From Anopheles merus (Eukaryota > Arthropoda > Insecta > Diptera > Culicidae), in assembly GCF_017562075.2 (NCBI RefSeq), contig NC_054085.1:31187039-31251038 (forward strand): DNA of 64,000 nt, in the 5' to 3' direction. Of the stretch, positions 44,246 to 55,987 are shown piece after piece (position 1 is the stretch's first letter; every line of letters begins with the position of its first letter). The notes below the pieces were generated by a model. It was not told the DNA's origin. It saw only the letters and a list, made by a program, of their open reading frames with translations, and did not search any database. The position numbers and the translations under genes were made by a program.

Positions 44246-47200
44246 ATGGAGCATACGCCACGGAATGCGGTGCGACAGGGTCACCGCGGTGCCCTTCTCG
44301 GCACGCCGAAGCTGGCCAGCGGCAGCAGCAGCAAAAAATCACTCTTCGGGAAGGATGCAGCAGATGAGACCGACCTTGGGCCGATGACACCGCTGCGGTT
44401 CGGGAGCCATCGGAAGAAAGGCCAAACGCGTAAGTTCTGTTCTGGCTTGGCTTTTGGGCGTTCTGACGGACGATGCTGGAGCTCCACGGCGTCTCGCGTT
44501 GATGTCGGGACAACCAGTGGCCTACTTAGCTCTGTTGCTACTGGGTTCGTCACTGAAAGGAGAGGGGGTTGTAAAGCCCGAGCATCCCAACAAGGACGTT
44601 GTTGGGTGTAGCTTGCTTCTTCCTGCCGTTTCCCTTCTAGCCATCGGTGCCCGCTTTGATCCTCACTTGAGTGTCCTGTTGGTCGTTTTGACCTGACGGC
44701 GCTGACGGATTCGACTATGGGCTAAGGTCATGTCCAGTCTTCTCCTTGGTTGCACAAAAGGATGTTGCGATCCTCAGTTCGGTACGAGCCGCAGGGTAGC
44801 ACAGCAAGCATGTTGGCCGGATTCGGTGAAACAAAACCCTCCTAGTTAAGGGAGATTGGCTGCCTATATAGATGGGAATTAGGCCGACAACAGAGAAAGG
44901 GAAGGAAATGATCCATAATTTGTTTGAGCTATTTATTTAGCATTGATTTACGATACCGGTTTATACGCTTGCTCCCTGTCCGATCATTTCCAAGGTCCAT
45001 AAACCTGATAGTTGCATGTTTGGTGGGATTTTCTGGGAATTGTTTATGGAATTTACCACCAACACAAAAGACCTTACAAATGTGTTCTTTTTGCTTGTGG
45101 TGTTAATTTGTTAATTAAAATTATTGCAAGGACGTCTAAACAATGCAATATTTATTCAATAAAACAAATTTAAATTAATGGTGGTGCCACATGGTTTCTC
45201 CTGCTATCTTTTCGTTGAACATTTCTGCATTGCTTGATCCAATTTAGAGAGAAATTTCCATTCAAAATTAAAACTCTCTTTACACGTTACAATCGACAAA
45301 ACATGATATTTTGGATTTGTTTGGTACAGTCATAAACTCGCACGACTCATTAATATGCCTGTTGTGGGTTCAAGCCTATAATGGGGACCGTTCCCCCCGT
45401 TGCAAGGACTAGACTATCCGGCTTCATGGTACTGTATAGATCTCATGAAGCCGGAATAAGATAAAATGGACATGCATAAGATAAAATGGACAAACTGATA
45501 CATAATTGATAACGATCTTGTAAATGCCGACCCTGAAGTTAATGTCGACTCCATTAAGGTAATTGAAGCTTATCCTTACCCCATACCAATGTTGGAACTG
45601 TTCCCAAATCCATAAAAATTGGCATAGACATATTGTCCAATTTATTTAAAGATTATTTAAAATATGCTATTTTTTAATTCGGTATCAGTTCCATACCCGG
45701 TCCAAGTATCGTTCCGAATCCTTATCCGGAACAGTTCCAAGTACAGTTCTTGTAAATAATTGAAACCAGAAGCCATTTTTAAATCAGTATGAGTTCACGA
45801 TCGGTTCCAGGACCGGTATCGGTTGAGTATCAGTTCCAGGTCCTATATGGGTTTACTTTCAGTTCTAGGACTATGGATTCTTTATAGATTTCTGAACCAG
45901 TCCGGGTTCAATATCTGTTCCCGGACCGGTATGGAATTGTGATCGGCTCAAATACCGGTATAGGTTCATGATAGGTTCCGGAACTGGTATGGGTTCATCA
46001 TAGGTACCAGAACTGGTACGGGTACTTGATAGGCTCCTGGACCAGTATTGATGTAGTATCTGTTGCAGGTTCTTTATGGGTTTACTTTCAATTCCAGGAC
46101 TAATATGGATACTTTATAGGTTCCTGAATCAGCATGAGTTCAGTATCAGTTCCAGGAATGGATTTATGATTGGTTATGATGGTTTACGATTATTTCCAGG
46201 ACCAGTATGGTTTCTTGATCGGATCCAGGACCGGTATGGATTCATTATCGTCTACAGGAACAGTATAGGTTCATGATTGGTTCCAGGACTATTATGGCTT
46301 CATGATAGGTTCTAGGATCAGTATGGGTTCATGGTAGGTTCCAGGACCGGTATAGATTCAGTACCAGATCCAGGACTGGTTTTAGGTCATATGGAGTTCT
46401 TGGATCGGAATATGTAATGTACTGGTGTCAGGGCCAGTATTGGTTTGGTATCGTCTTGAGGGGTATCGTCATTAGTATTTTTTTTTTAATTGTGTTAAGA
46501 GGCCAACAATTTCAGCGCACTCTTAAGAGGGATCTTAGAAATGTATTTGCGCAGTCCTGTAACCTTGCCAAATTAACTGAACAATTTCAAAACGTACAAC
46601 TAACATGAATTCTCCCATCCATCCCTCCCCCCCAACCCAAACTGCAGCCAGCAGCAGCAGCAATGCGCTTACCAACATCACCTCGTTCCGCAACCTGTTC
46701 GGCAACGAGTCGCCGGACAGTGATCGGTCGCTGTCGCCCGACTTTGCCCGCCGCTTCACCAACAACGGCCGGTACGAGCTGCTGTCCGTCGACCAGGACA
46801 AGGAAAACGTCGCGATGGTGGACGAGGAGACGCGCTTCTCGTTCAGCGGCAGCATCCCGGAAACGCCGAGCAGCCGGCTCAGTGCCGAGGAGAGCGCCCT
46901 GCTCGACGAGAACAACTCCAACTCGCTCTCGCTGATGATGAGCTCGGATCTAAATCTCGTGGAAAAGCGCACAAAAGCCCTGCACCGCACGCCGGGCGTG
47001 ACGACGCGCAGCCGATCGACCAATAGGGATCGGGCGTCGGTTGAACCGTTGCAGCGCAGGACGCAGCAGCAGGCTCAGCCCCAACACCCCCAGCAAAAGG
47101 CGCAGCTGCTGGGTGTGAAAAGACCGCACACGGTGGTGAGTACGCCGGACAACCGTTCCCAGTCGCCGGTGTGCACCGAGACGGGAGGGAGCAGCAGTAC

Positions 47201-50200
47201 TGCAAAGCGAGCCAATGTGAAGGCCCGTACCGCACTGCACTTTAACGACGTTCAGCCCATACCGGCGAAATCGTTCTACTCATCAGCGTCCGTCGCCGAA
47301 AAGGACCACAGCCCCCTTAAACCACTGCAGCCTTTGTCGACGAAATCGTTCTACTCGTCGGCGACTTCGTTGGCACAGGGCCCAACCAGCACCAGCGCCC
47401 ACAAATCAACGCCCTCCCCGAAGCGATCCACAACGCACCACCAGCCAGTGACGCCCAAGCACGTGCCGCTCACAAAAACTCCACACAAAGCGACCATGCG
47501 CAAACGCTCCAAATCGTTCTCGTCCGCCGCCCCACGGCTAGGGCAGCGGGGGACAGTGCACAAGATACGGAAGCCGTCGAAAAAACGCTCCCCCAAGGAA
47601 GCTCGAGTTGATCGGTCACGCACAGCAAAAGGCGGAGGTTCGGTGGCGGCAAAGCAGACGAAAAATCGTGCCATCGCCGGTGGCACGAAAAGCTGCCCCA
47701 CCACGCCGAACAGCAACAAGCAACCGGATCACGAGCAGATGCTGCAGCAGCTGAAGCGCGTGAACAGTATTTTGCGCGAGGGACAGAGAAACTTAAAGCG
47801 CGCCGCCGCCCGTCCGCTCGTCACCTCCCGCTCGATGACGGATTTAGCTGGCGCGGGGCTGTCGTCCGAGAGCGAGGGGGCTGGCTCGTCTTCGTCGGAA
47901 GAGGAAGGCTCAGCCTCGGAGGAGGACGAGGAGCACGGTGGTAGCACACAGCGCAAGTTCTTCCGCTCGAAGCGTCGATCGCGATCAATACGCAGCGTGT
48001 ACAAACACTTCGACACGATCATGGTTGGCGTGAAGCAGGGCGGAAAGCGCAAGCTGCTCAGCTTTCCGCAGCCACCGAAGCGCCGGCGTACCGCGTTCGG
48101 GGAGGAAAGTTTCGACTTTGCGCACGAGCAGGCGGAGGTGGAAGATTTGATCAGCAAGCTCGGTGATGGTGGTAGCGACAGTTTCGGCGAGGGAAGGGCG
48201 AACGATGAGGACGATGCACCGATACCGATCCAATCGAACGTTATCTATCTGTCGGCGGGCGATGGGTTTGTGGTGGAGCACAGTCCGCCCGAGGGGGACA
48301 CCACCATGGAGGCTCAGCAGGCGGACTGCGAGAATGGGATGGTTGTAGTACAACATGGCGGCAGTGAGATCACTGAGGCCGTCCTTCACGAGGCTAACAA
48401 TTACTCCACGACGTTCGATGGTTACGATCATCTTGCGTACGATGGCGAAAGCATGTACGAGGGCGTCGAGCAGCGGGACGACTTTTTATCCAACAGTACA
48501 ATCATCATACAGCACGACACGTATCACACAACGTCTACAATTTATCACAACGAGAGTGCTGCGTCTACAACGGTGGTGCAGAACTCAACCGGTAAGTTGG
48601 CAACAAAATCGATGTTTTGAATATTTATATGCCTTTTTAACAATAACAATGAAACGAGCTAGTGATGTGCGTCCCGGAGTGCGCCTAGCATATTCGATAG
48701 GTACGGATGTAAGTTCGAAATTTTGAACCTAGTAGGATTTTTAAAAACGAACCACTTCCACCAATTCACTGGTTGGAATTATCAGCACATCATCGGAATG
48801 GTCTGAATTAGTGATATGCTCTTTGAAGCGCACCCAAGACTCCGATTCGATTCCGGCTATTATTAGTGCGATTCCAACTGCGGCTATTGTTAATCTGATT
48901 CCGACTAGTTTCCATCAGTTTCGTCCGGAGTCGGAGTCGTTCGGTGTAGGAATCCGTCCGGAGTCGTTCAGAGTCGTTTGGAGTTGTGCGGAGTCGGAAT
49001 CATTCAGAGACATCCAGAGTCGATCGCAGTTGATCTTCTGGAGTTTTTTCGGAGTTTTCCGGAGGCACCCGGAGTCGTTCGAAATCGCCCGGAGTTGTAG
49101 GGAGTCGTCCGGCATCTTTCAGAGTTGTCTGCCGTTGCCCGGAGTCATTTGGAATCGTCCGGAGTCTTTCGAAGTCGGCCGGAGTCAGAGTCATTCAGAG
49201 TCTATCGGGGTCTACTGGAGCCGTTTTGGTGTAATTATTATATATTGTTAAGATCCGGAAAACATATTAAGATCCGGTACAAACAAATAGCAAAATCAAG
49301 ACTTGTATCATAGTTCACTGTGGCCACATTGATAGAGCCATTTACCAAACAAGCGATGAAAGAGCACGGTGCATTGCGTCTTCTAACCGAAAAAGGCTCA
49401 AGGCCTAGAAGACGGCACCGGCACCACAATATGCATGTGATGAGACATCTCATTTCGTTGTGTTTTTTTGTCTGCCACTTTGTGCGTGCACTTCGTGTAC
49501 GGGTCTTTGTTTCGAAGGCCGATTCTGGCCGACTCCGGACGACTCCGAACAACTCCAAACGACTCAGGACGACTCTGAACGACTCCGGACGACACCAACT
49601 CCGAACGACTCGGGATGACTTGGGACGATTCCGTGCGACTACGGACGATTCCAAACGACTTCAGATAATGCTAGGTGGACCTATCTTCCGGAGTCGGTTC
49701 CGAAATTATCGGAATCGGATCAGAGTCGGCTCAGGATTTTTGCCAACTTTACCCATCACTAGTCTGAATGGTTCGTTATATCAGGTCGGTTGGATCAATT
49801 GGGGAATGGTCGGAAAGTTAGAACCTTCCTATCCCTGAGCCGCTGAGCTTATTAACAAATCACCAGATCGATTCCAATCCTATGATCGAAATAATCCATT
49901 GACCATCACATGGTTTGTTGGTAATTTGGCATCTGGCATTTGGCATTTTGGCATCACCTCTGATTAGCCCAAACTAAGGAATAGCCACACTGTAATTCGC
50001 GTCAGATCTTATCGGAACATTCAATGCATCAGCTTAAAGCACCAAACGGTTGATTTATTTTCATTCAGTTTTTTTTATACGTTCTCGGCAAGTATTTGCA
50101 GAAAAATAAATAGTCTTTGCTTGGTCTTGCCCCAATACAGATGTTGCGAAAAGCCATAAGTATATCTCCTCAAGTAATTTTTTATCGGTTTGATCATTCC

Positions 50201-51281
50201 TACAAATTAACGCAATTTATGGATGACTCCCTAAACAGAATCCAATTTGCACTACGAAATGATTTTTTTCATCTTTGACCGTTCTCATTTCCTTTTCCCT
50301 TTTCCCTCCTAGTATCACACTACCAGTGCCAAACCCAGTGCCAGTCGGAGCAGCCGATGCCAACCGACCCAACCACCAACGCATACTACCCCATCTTCTA
50401 TCCCGACCGCGTAAAAGAGCTATGGCGCGAGGAACGACAGCAAACGCTTGCCGCCGAACAGCAAACGGCGGACGTGCGGCATTTGCTCCGCCAGCAGCCG
50501 GACCAACGAGCGAAAGCGGACAGAGCTGGTGCCGGTCACAACCAGTACCAGATCGATGCGGGACAGCGCGTGTACGGTGCGGTGCACTGCAAGGAGTGCG
50601 GCCTCACCTACACGACGCACGAGCCCGAGGAGGAGCTTTTCCACGATCGCTTCCATCGCTCGCAGGCGCAGCTGAGCTTCCCGAGCGGGCTGAACGAGCA
50701 GGTGGTGGTGCAGGTACCGGAGTGGGACGTCACCGGGCGCATCGTCGTCGTATCGCAGGTCGATAGCACCCGGCAGCCGCTGTTGCGGAAGGCCCAGTCC
50801 GTGCTGGAGCTGGTGGACGGCGAGCTGGGGTACGCGACGTGCGGCGAGCTGCCGGAAGGGGCGTGCGTCTATCTGGCCGTCGCGCGCTCGACCGTGCTCG
50901 GGATCTGTGTGGTGCAGCCGCTCCAGTACGCGAACCGCATGATTTGCCTCGACGGGCTGCACGGCGTACCGATCGATTGCTACTCGTCCGAGTTCTATCA
51001 CGCCAAGTGAGTGGTTCGAAAGGCGGACTTTGTTTTTTAAACTTACCACTATTAATTCACCATCTTTTTTTCACCACAGATGCGGCATCTCACGCATTTG
51101 GGTTGCGCCGAAGTACCGCCGCAAAGGAGTCGGACGCAAACTGGTGGCCGCCGTCCGGTATCACTACATCTTCGGCTACACCATCGCGGTGGACGAGGTC
51201 GCGTTCGGGGCACCGACGGAGATGGGCAAACTGTTCGCGGAATCTGTCTGCGGCAGGAAAGACTTTCTCGTCTACGTTTAA
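44246..51281 (+). CDS. eco: Cohesin acetyltransferase ESCO/eco, 4 exons
   Basis: Exons are 44246-44429, 46648-48591, 50313-51006 and 51080-51281. Phases 1, 1 and 2 agree and the sum is 3,024 nt (1,007 aa), similar to Drosophila eco. The protein acetylates the Smc3 subunit of cohesin to establish sister-chromatid cohesion in S phase. A long, low-complexity, basic and Ser-rich N-terminal part includes two SFYSSA-containing repeats (AKSFYSSAS, TKSFYSSATS) and an acidic Glu/Ser tract. Residues about 795-835 hold the family zinc finger (HCKECGLTYTTHEPEEE ... HDRFH). The C-terminal GNAT-type domain has CGISRIWVAPKYRRKGVGRK across the exon 3/4 join, then YTIAVDEVAFGAPTEMGKLF and a terminal DFLVYV. 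Introns 1 (2.2 kb) and 2 (1.7 kb) are full of repeats. Poly(A) signal lies at 51422-51427. Confidence 0.92.
45323..45435 (+). repeat. SINE-like repeat in eco intron 1
   Basis: ACTCGCACGACT, then GGGTTCAAGCCT (B-box-like), then GGACTAGACTATCCGGCTTC and TGGTACTGTA, collinear with 27080-27172 and with the reverse of 63150-63250. Confidence 0.5.
45680..46470 (+). repeat. Degenerate 29-bp minisatellite in eco intron 1
   Basis: Consecutive 29-bp units are clear between about 46195 and 46375 (TCCAGGACCGGTATGG + ATTCATTATCGTC and variants), decaying leftward to about 45680. It is the same family as 8780-9440. Confidence 0.8.
48809..49761. mobile_element. hAT-like element with perfect 8-bp TSD in eco intron 2
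   Basis: Perfect 8-bp direct repeats GTCTGAAT flank it at 48801-48808 and 49762-49769. It starts TAGTGATATGC and ends CCCATCACTA, so the terminal 7 bp (TAGTGAT/ATCACTA) are inverted. It shares with 26290-26646 both the opening (GCGCACCCA, then ACTCCGAT) and the closing (GGACCTATCTTCCGGAGTCG, GCCAACTTTACCCATCA). GGAGTCGTTC-type 10-bp units fill about 48930-49210 and their reverse complements fill about 49525-49665, around a 300-bp unrelated core. It could form a long hairpin if transcribed. Confidence 0.8.
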
Positions 51282-51389
51282 GGGAGCGGGGCTCGCATAT
51301 AATGTGCCACGTTAATGATCGTTAATTTAATTTTCTCTTTCACTCCCTGCCGCTCCCCCCATGTGTTCTCCACTATTGCGTTCTCTGTG

Positions 51390-51395
51390 TTTATT
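51390..51395 (-). terminator. Poly(A) signal for DRC11
   Basis: AATAAA on the minus strand, about 92 bp after the DRC11 stop codon. It lies upstream of the eco signal on the opposite strand, so the two mature 3' UTRs should overlap. Confidence 0.6.
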
Positions 51396-51421
51396 GGATA
51401 ATTTTTGTCACTGCATTTAAT

Positions 51422-51427
51422 AATAAA
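51422..51427 (+). terminator. Poly(A) signal for eco
   Basis: AATAAA 141 bp after the eco stop codon, within the 205-bp gap between the convergent eco and DRC11 stop codons. Confidence 0.65.
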
Positions 51428-51486
51428 CAATCCCACGACGGACGGGTGAACGGGTTTTTTTTACGAAAATGATTAAAGCGTATTCC

Positions 51487-54400
51487 TCATTTCTTTGCTC
51501 CGGCGGCCTTCGCTGCCATCTGTTCGGCGAGCAGTTGCCGCTCGCGCATCACCTTTGCCCGCTGTTTCGCTAGCTTGTCCACCTTGCGGTGCCATTTGAC
51601 AAACTTCTCATACTCCTTGTCGGCGATCGGGTACTGCGGAGTGGCCCCAGCAAGAAAGTGGTCCAACAGCTCGCCCACCTGCAAAGGCTTGCGGCCGAAC
51701 TGCATGCGGCGTCGGATGTGAAGCACCTGCCGTGCGCACTCCAATATCTGCCCTGCCGAGTAGCCGGTAGTGACCTTGGCCAGGGCGGACAGGTTCAAAT
51801 CGCGCGGTACCGTTGGAAAGCGACGCAACGCATACTGCCACAGCAGCACGGTGGAGCCATAGTCCGGTCGGGGTAGCAGCAGGATCTTGTCGAAGCATTT
51901 CTTCAGCGGTCCTACCTTCGCCACCCACGGCTGATCGGAGGTGCCGACAAGCAGTACCTTATCTTCCGGTTTGAGCTGCTTAACGATCAGCTTGAATAGA
52001 TGCTTGCCGAGCTTGGCAGGATCGAGCGGTTGCTCCGGCTGGGGCACTTTTTTGTAGAACGCACGATGAACACCCTCGATCGCCAGTACCGACGGTTGCA
52101 GTAGGCGGGCGGCGCGTAGTACGAGCTGCAAAAAGTACGCCATGTTGTTCGGTTCGATCGGTCCACACGTGTCAACGCTCAGGTCGAACAGGGTGGAGCC
52201 CGTTTCGTTGCAGATCGCTTCCAGCAGTAACGTTTTCCCGTACCCCGAAGGGCCTACCAGACAGAGGGACTTCGGTTTCGGTGCATCGAGTGGTCCCATC
52301 CCGTAGAGGTACGATTGAAGTATCGCTCTCACCTCTCCCATGCCCGGCGGTGGATCCTGCTCCAGCCGATTGCGCCTCTCGAAGGCGGCGTAATTGAAGT
52401 CACCGATGTAATCTTCAAACGTTCGCTTGCGACACGTTTTTAGTACGTTTCGCTCGACCAACTCATTAAGGATGGATTCAACGGACAGATCAGCTGTCGG
52501 ATCGATCGGCTCTTTGCGTTTCTTCCCCTTGGCGCCTTTCGCACGGGGAGGCTTTTTCGGTTTCGGTGGTTTGTACTTCATCCGCTCGTCCTTGCACAGC
52601 GCCATCTGCAGGAGCTCCCGTTCGGATTTGAGCAGCTCGTGTACTTCGGCGTGCAGTTCTTGGTGGACCTCGGCAAACTTGTCCAACGTGATCCACTCCA
52701 TGATGGGAAGATCCTGCAGGTTGTCTAGCTCGTTGACAAAGGCCCAATCTTTGCGGTATCGTGCGAGTGTTTCCTCCAGCGTTACTGGAAATTAAGAAAA
52801 GCCCGAAACGATGAGAAAGAATAAGCCGATGTCTGTGGATGATCTTTGGAACAGGTCTCAAATCCATTATGGCACTGGAACTAGATCTTGGAACTGTTAT
52901 GCAACCTATCCCTATCGTGGAATTAATCCTGAACATATTCTCGTCGTAGATTTAATCCCGGTCCAGTTCCAGCCCTAAAACTGATTTTGAACCAATTCTG
53001 CTTTTGGAGGATCTATTCCATATTGTGGAATTAATGCTCGAAACGAACCCTGAGCCAGTTCCGGTCGTGGAACTGATTCCGAACCTGATCCTAAATCTAC
53101 CTCGATCCTGATCCGATACATTGGTCTTCAAACTGATACTGTAATAATCCTGTGCCTGGAATTTATTCTGAACCAATCCTAATGTTGGGACCATTGTTTA
53201 AACTATCCTATTCTCTTTTAAAGGATAGTAATCCAATCTTGGATGTGGAACAGACCTGTTCCAGTCCTGTAGTTCATCACGAGACTATCCCGGCTCTGGT
53301 GTTATAATAGCTTAGTAAATAGTCTTACAATAGCCTAAACAGACCTGTTTCGGTCCTGCAGTTCATGAAGAACCTATCCTGATCCTGAATTTGGCGTCGA
53401 ACCTATTCTTAACCTTCAACAGATAAAGAATATCAGCTGATCCTGATTGGAACAGCCCACAACTCTATACCGATTTAATACATGTTACTATTCTAAGATA
53501 TTGGAACTTCTATTGAACCTGCTCCGATACAGGAACCTAACCTGCAACTAACCAGATTCTGGCAATGATCCTAATCCTCTTTGAATTTTTCGTGGTCTAG
53601 AAATTCACCAAAAACGTATCTTGATCTAGAAACTGTTTCAGAAGCTTAGCTTAGGAGAAAATATAGAATCGTAGAATGAACTTTTGCAGTAATTGTCCTT
53701 ACGGTACGCATTGGTCATAAACTCCGGTTCGGTAAAATCGTACGTCTTGCCCTCCTTCCTCTCCCTGGCCCGTTTCTCCCGCGCCAGCTCCTTCAGCCGT
53801 GCCTTCTCCTCCCGCTTCTTCTCCTGCTCGCGCTCCTTCGCCGCCTTCTTCGCATCGGCTTCCTTTTTCCTCTGCTCTGGCGTCTTCAGCTTATCGAGCT
53901 GCTTCTGCCGCTCCAGGGCCAGATACTCCAGCGGCGTAAGCGTTTCGCCGCGCACAATCAACACCGTGCCGCCCTGGAACGGTTCCGGGATCAGATCGAA
54001 CGCCAGCGTCTCGTCGTACCACTCGCGAAACCAAGCCCGCACTAAGTCGGTAATGTCTTCGAGCAGGGCCGGACCTCGGATGCGCAATATTCGTGCCTTT
54101 TCGTCTGCGATTGCCGCCACAAAGCTACGATCGAACTCGGGCTGTCGGGCTCGACGTGCCGCTCGCACCTCCGCCACGGCAAGCGCATCCCCCAGCTTCG
54201 GTTCATAGTCATCAAACAGTCCCAAAAATTTGGATCTATCAAAGCGATGCTTTTTCTGCGTCTTCAGTGCTTTAAATTTGCGCCAATAGTGTTGTATCTT
54301 TGCTGCGGCTCGGTTCAGCCTGATGCGTTCCAATGCCTCTTCCAGACGCTTCGCCGCTTCGGCCTGGGCCAGCTCCGCCGCAGCTTCTTCCTCGGCCTGC

Positions 54401-55287
54401 TGCTTCAGGGCTAGCTCCTTCGCGTCGGGCCATCGCACGGACGCTAGCCGAACTGTTTGTTCCTCCCAGCCCGGTGGTGCGTAGTACGCAAAGTGGACCA
54501 CATCTTTCTTCTTCATCCGAAAGTCCCAGTTGTAGACGGTGCGCTTCACCGGGTACAGCATGAACTGGCCGGGGCGGTAGAAAAACTCGTACGGCACGTC
54601 CACAATCTCCTCGTCGATCGGTTTCGGATAGTAACGGTCGGGATGGAGCCGAAAGTTCGTTTGCCGTACCCGGGCCTGGCGTGCCCGTTCGTGCGCCGTG
54701 ATCAGGTTCAATGCGGCCTGCAGTCGCTCCTTACGACGGTCTCGCTTTACGACGGGCCGGTTAATGCCTTTTCCAACGGGAACCTGCTCTTCCTCCGGTT
54801 GTTCGCTTTCGTCCGAGGAGCTCCCGTCCTCCGCATCACTTCCCGGCTCAATGAACGGGGGCAGCTTTTGCGCATCGAGCAGCGCTTGCAGTTCGTCGGG
54901 TCGCCGTGCGGGAAAGTAGCAGGGACGTACCGCCAGCACATCGTCCGGTATTAGATGCTGCTCCTGCAGCGCCCCGTCCACGTACACGAACTCGCTCAGC
55001 TCGATCTCCTGCAGCTTCGTCCTGAGCTCGAACATGCGCGCCTGCCCTGCCTCCAGCAGTTGCTGTATGACGGCACGCTTCTGGACTTGCAGCGTTTGGT
55101 CGTAGCAGCGCTCCAGGCTGCGGCACAGCTGCACATACCGGCAGAACAGATTCGACACCAAGCGATGCACGATCCGCCCGTCCTTGGTCGGTTCCGCTAG
55201 TTGCATTCGTTTTTCGTACTTCAGCACGTGATCGAGCAGGTCGGTGGTTGTGATCCAAAACTTGGCAACAGCCTTCGCCTGCGCCAT
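51487..55287 (-). CDS. IQ motif and AAA protein, dynein regulatory complex subunit 11-like, 2 exons
   Basis: Exons on the minus strand are 53703-55287 and 51487-52784, with phase 1 and 961 codons (960 aa). The join reads MTNAY-L-TLEETLARYRKDWAF. The start is the ATG at 55287 (MAQAKAVAKFW); an in-frame ATG 18 codons upstream is possible. An IQ-type motif (AAAKIQHYWRKFKALKTQ) sits near residues 325-345. A Lys/Glu-rich coiled coil lies at about 465-520. An AAA module has Walker A GPSGYGKT at about 706-713. The Walker B position reads VLAIEGVHRAFYKKVP, lacking the usual Asp-Glu pair; the AFYKKVP stretch is typical of IQCA1. DRC11/IQCA1 belongs to the nexin-dynein regulatory complex of motile axonemes; in insects this means mainly sperm and possibly chordotonal cilia. 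The 918-bp intron is mostly degenerate minisatellite. Confidence 0.88.
52840..53560 (-). repeat. Degenerate 29-bp minisatellite in DRC11 intron
   Basis: The plus strand reads CCTGATCC/GGAACTG/GAACC words, the reverse complement of the family at 45680-46470, with strong decay. It fills most of the single DRC11 intron (52785-53702). Confidence 0.6.
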
Positions 55288-55987
55288 TTTGCCTGAAGGT
55301 TTTCTCTGTTTTGCCACTATAATATAATTTAAAAAATGCACATATCTCTTCTTCTATTACAAAATTCTACTAAAGGCTGATCAGCGTTACTTTTTAGCGG
55401 TTGCTTGGATGATTTTTATTCAGTTTATATCCTACAATGGCAACCACATCCATTATGGAAAACGCAACGCCGACTTAGTTGTTTGTGTTTTGAAAGGTAT
55501 ACCACAGGCTGGAGATCACTGAGTTAAAGAGCTGGTAAGGGGTTAGTATCAGTTCCAGGGTCAGGTTCATGACCAATTCTATCACCTATATGGGAATCAG
55601 ATCCAGCACCAGAATGAGTTATGTAAAATTCCAGGTTCGACATGGGTTTGGAATTAGTACGAGGAGCAGCATAAATTTTGAATCATTTTGTCTTAATGCA
55701 TCCCTTGGAATTAAAAATCACTTTGGAATTTGCGTTGTCTTTTAAAAAAAACCGTTGCACGCATCCTTAGGTTATTAATTACTTCAGTAATTATCTTGCA
55801 CTCTAACCCTCTAACCGTACCAAATTAACTAGTTACAACCAAATTCTGGTTTTTAATCTCCGACTAATTTTCTGTCGCGGTTGCTAAGCACGTTGAAACT
55901 GCACCCACAGCTTTCTTTGCTTTTAGTTTGCACTGCAAAACCCGTTTACTCTTCCTTCACTACTGCCACAGCACGCTGCGATTTTAT
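55288..55987. other. Intergenic DNA between WARS2 3' end and DRC11 start
   Basis: Contains a short piece of the 29-bp minisatellite family at about 55540-55665 (AGTTCCAGGGTCAGGTTCATG). A minus-strand AATAAA near 55411-55417 may end the WARS2 transcript. Confidence 0.45.

Noticed and set aside
50420..51049. 209-codon minus frame opposite eco exon 3
   Set aside because: Antisense shadow of a GC-rich coding exon.
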